From Bordetella parapertussis (GTDB taxonomy: Bacteria; Pseudomonadota; Gammaproteobacteria; Burkholderiales; SG8-39): 5,552 nt of DNA. Shown here piece after piece: positions 5,417-5,552 of this stretch (the stretch's first letter is position 1; every line of letters starts with the position of its first letter). A program made the translations under genes and the position numbers. The DNA is taken from contig CAMDRY010000239.1 in the NCBI GenBank assembly GCA_945906975.1, positions 1-5,552 on the forward strand, in the 5' to 3' direction. The notes beneath the pieces are model-generated. The model was not told the origin of the DNA. It saw only the letters and a list, made by a program, of their open reading frames with translations, and did no database searches.

Positions 5417-5552
5417 GTGTCGGGTAGCCGGACGCGGTTGCCCGCGCCCAGCCCCCTCAGAACCGTGCATGGGCCTTTCGGTCCACACGGCTCAAGCCTC
5501 TACAAAGGCATCTTGCGACACCCGGCGACACTGCTACTTTGCGACATCGCCT
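5417..5552 (-). mobile_element. group II intron, 3' end only (continues past the right edge)
   Basis: The minus strand carries an excellent domain V followed directly by a domain VI hairpin and a 3' end of the AY type. Domain V is at 5493-5460. Domain VI is at 5459-5417: GGGCGCGG pairs with CCGCGTCC across a GCAA loop, then a CTA with a candidate branch-point A at 5425, a short GGG/CCC closing stem and the terminal GACAC. The branch A is 8 bases from the proposed 3' splice site at 5417, which fits the family. Bases 5494-5552 would be domain IV or the end of the intron-encoded reverse transcriptase/maturase. One frame there reads GDVAK then TAG, but this is too short to assign. The remaining intron, including the maturase and the 5' end, is outside the window. 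The structural class was not assigned. Confidence 0.85.
5460..5493 (-). ncRNA. group II intron domain V (catalytic hairpin)
   Basis: The element is 34 bases long, the standard domain V length. It begins GAGCCGTG and ends GCACGGTTC on the minus strand, forming a 9-pair lower stem. The catalytic AGC is at its usual place (second to fourth base), there is a two-base bulge (AU) on the 3' side, and the upper stem is closed by a GAAA tetraloop. One A-C mismatch interrupts the upper stem. This hairpin coordinates the catalytic metal ions for self-splicing. Confidence 0.88.

Noticed and set aside
1..5552. CRISPR array, tRNA, rRNA, insertion-sequence ends or defence genes
   Set aside because: No regular repeats with spacers, no cloverleaf, no terminal inverted repeats with a transposase, and no toxin, nuclease or other defence-type protein were found on either strand.

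Overview
The window looks like GC-rich chromosomal DNA from a betaproteobacterium, most likely the order Burkholderiales. The main reason is its content: three complete or nearly complete genes, one 3' fragment and one decayed tail, all of the Bug/TctC family of periplasmic tricarboxylate-type solute receptors. That family is massively expanded in Bordetella, Cupriavidus, Achromobacter, Variovorax and relatives. No TctA or TctB membrane component is encoded here, so these are orphan receptors as far as the window shows. The genus cannot be fixed from the sequence.

Plus strand, 1-2650: the 3' end of a Bug gene (2-169) is followed by about 380 bases without an intact gene. That stretch holds the wreck of an alpha/beta-hydrolase C-terminus, split between two frames. 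Two complete Bug genes then lie in tandem (553-1527 and 1578-2582), 50 bases apart, each with a good ribosome binding site and a secretion signal. A GC hairpin nested in a larger stem and followed by a T run (2585-2650) may end this unit. Just beyond it, a few codons of another Bug C-terminus survive as a relic (2692-2744).

Minus strand, 5403-2778: a convergent three-gene unit. In transcription order it encodes a Bug receptor (5236-4256), a TIM-barrel amidohydrolase of the Amidohydro_2 type (4250-3423) and a carboxymuconolactone-decarboxylase (CMD)-like protein (3335-2778). A sigma70-like promoter is visible upstream at 5360-5332. A plausible reading is uptake or sensing of an organic acid followed by hydrolysis of a lactone-like or aromatic-derived intermediate. 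The substrate is not readable from the sequence.

The most unusual points are two. The minus-strand Bug gene has ATA exactly where ATG is expected, behind a strong Shine-Dalgarno and before a well-formed signal peptide. The right edge carries the 3' end of a group II intron (domains V and VI), whose body lies outside the window. I see no sign of a new defence or mobile system. The region is best described as a Bug-gene neighbourhood with visible gene decay and a retroelement at its border.
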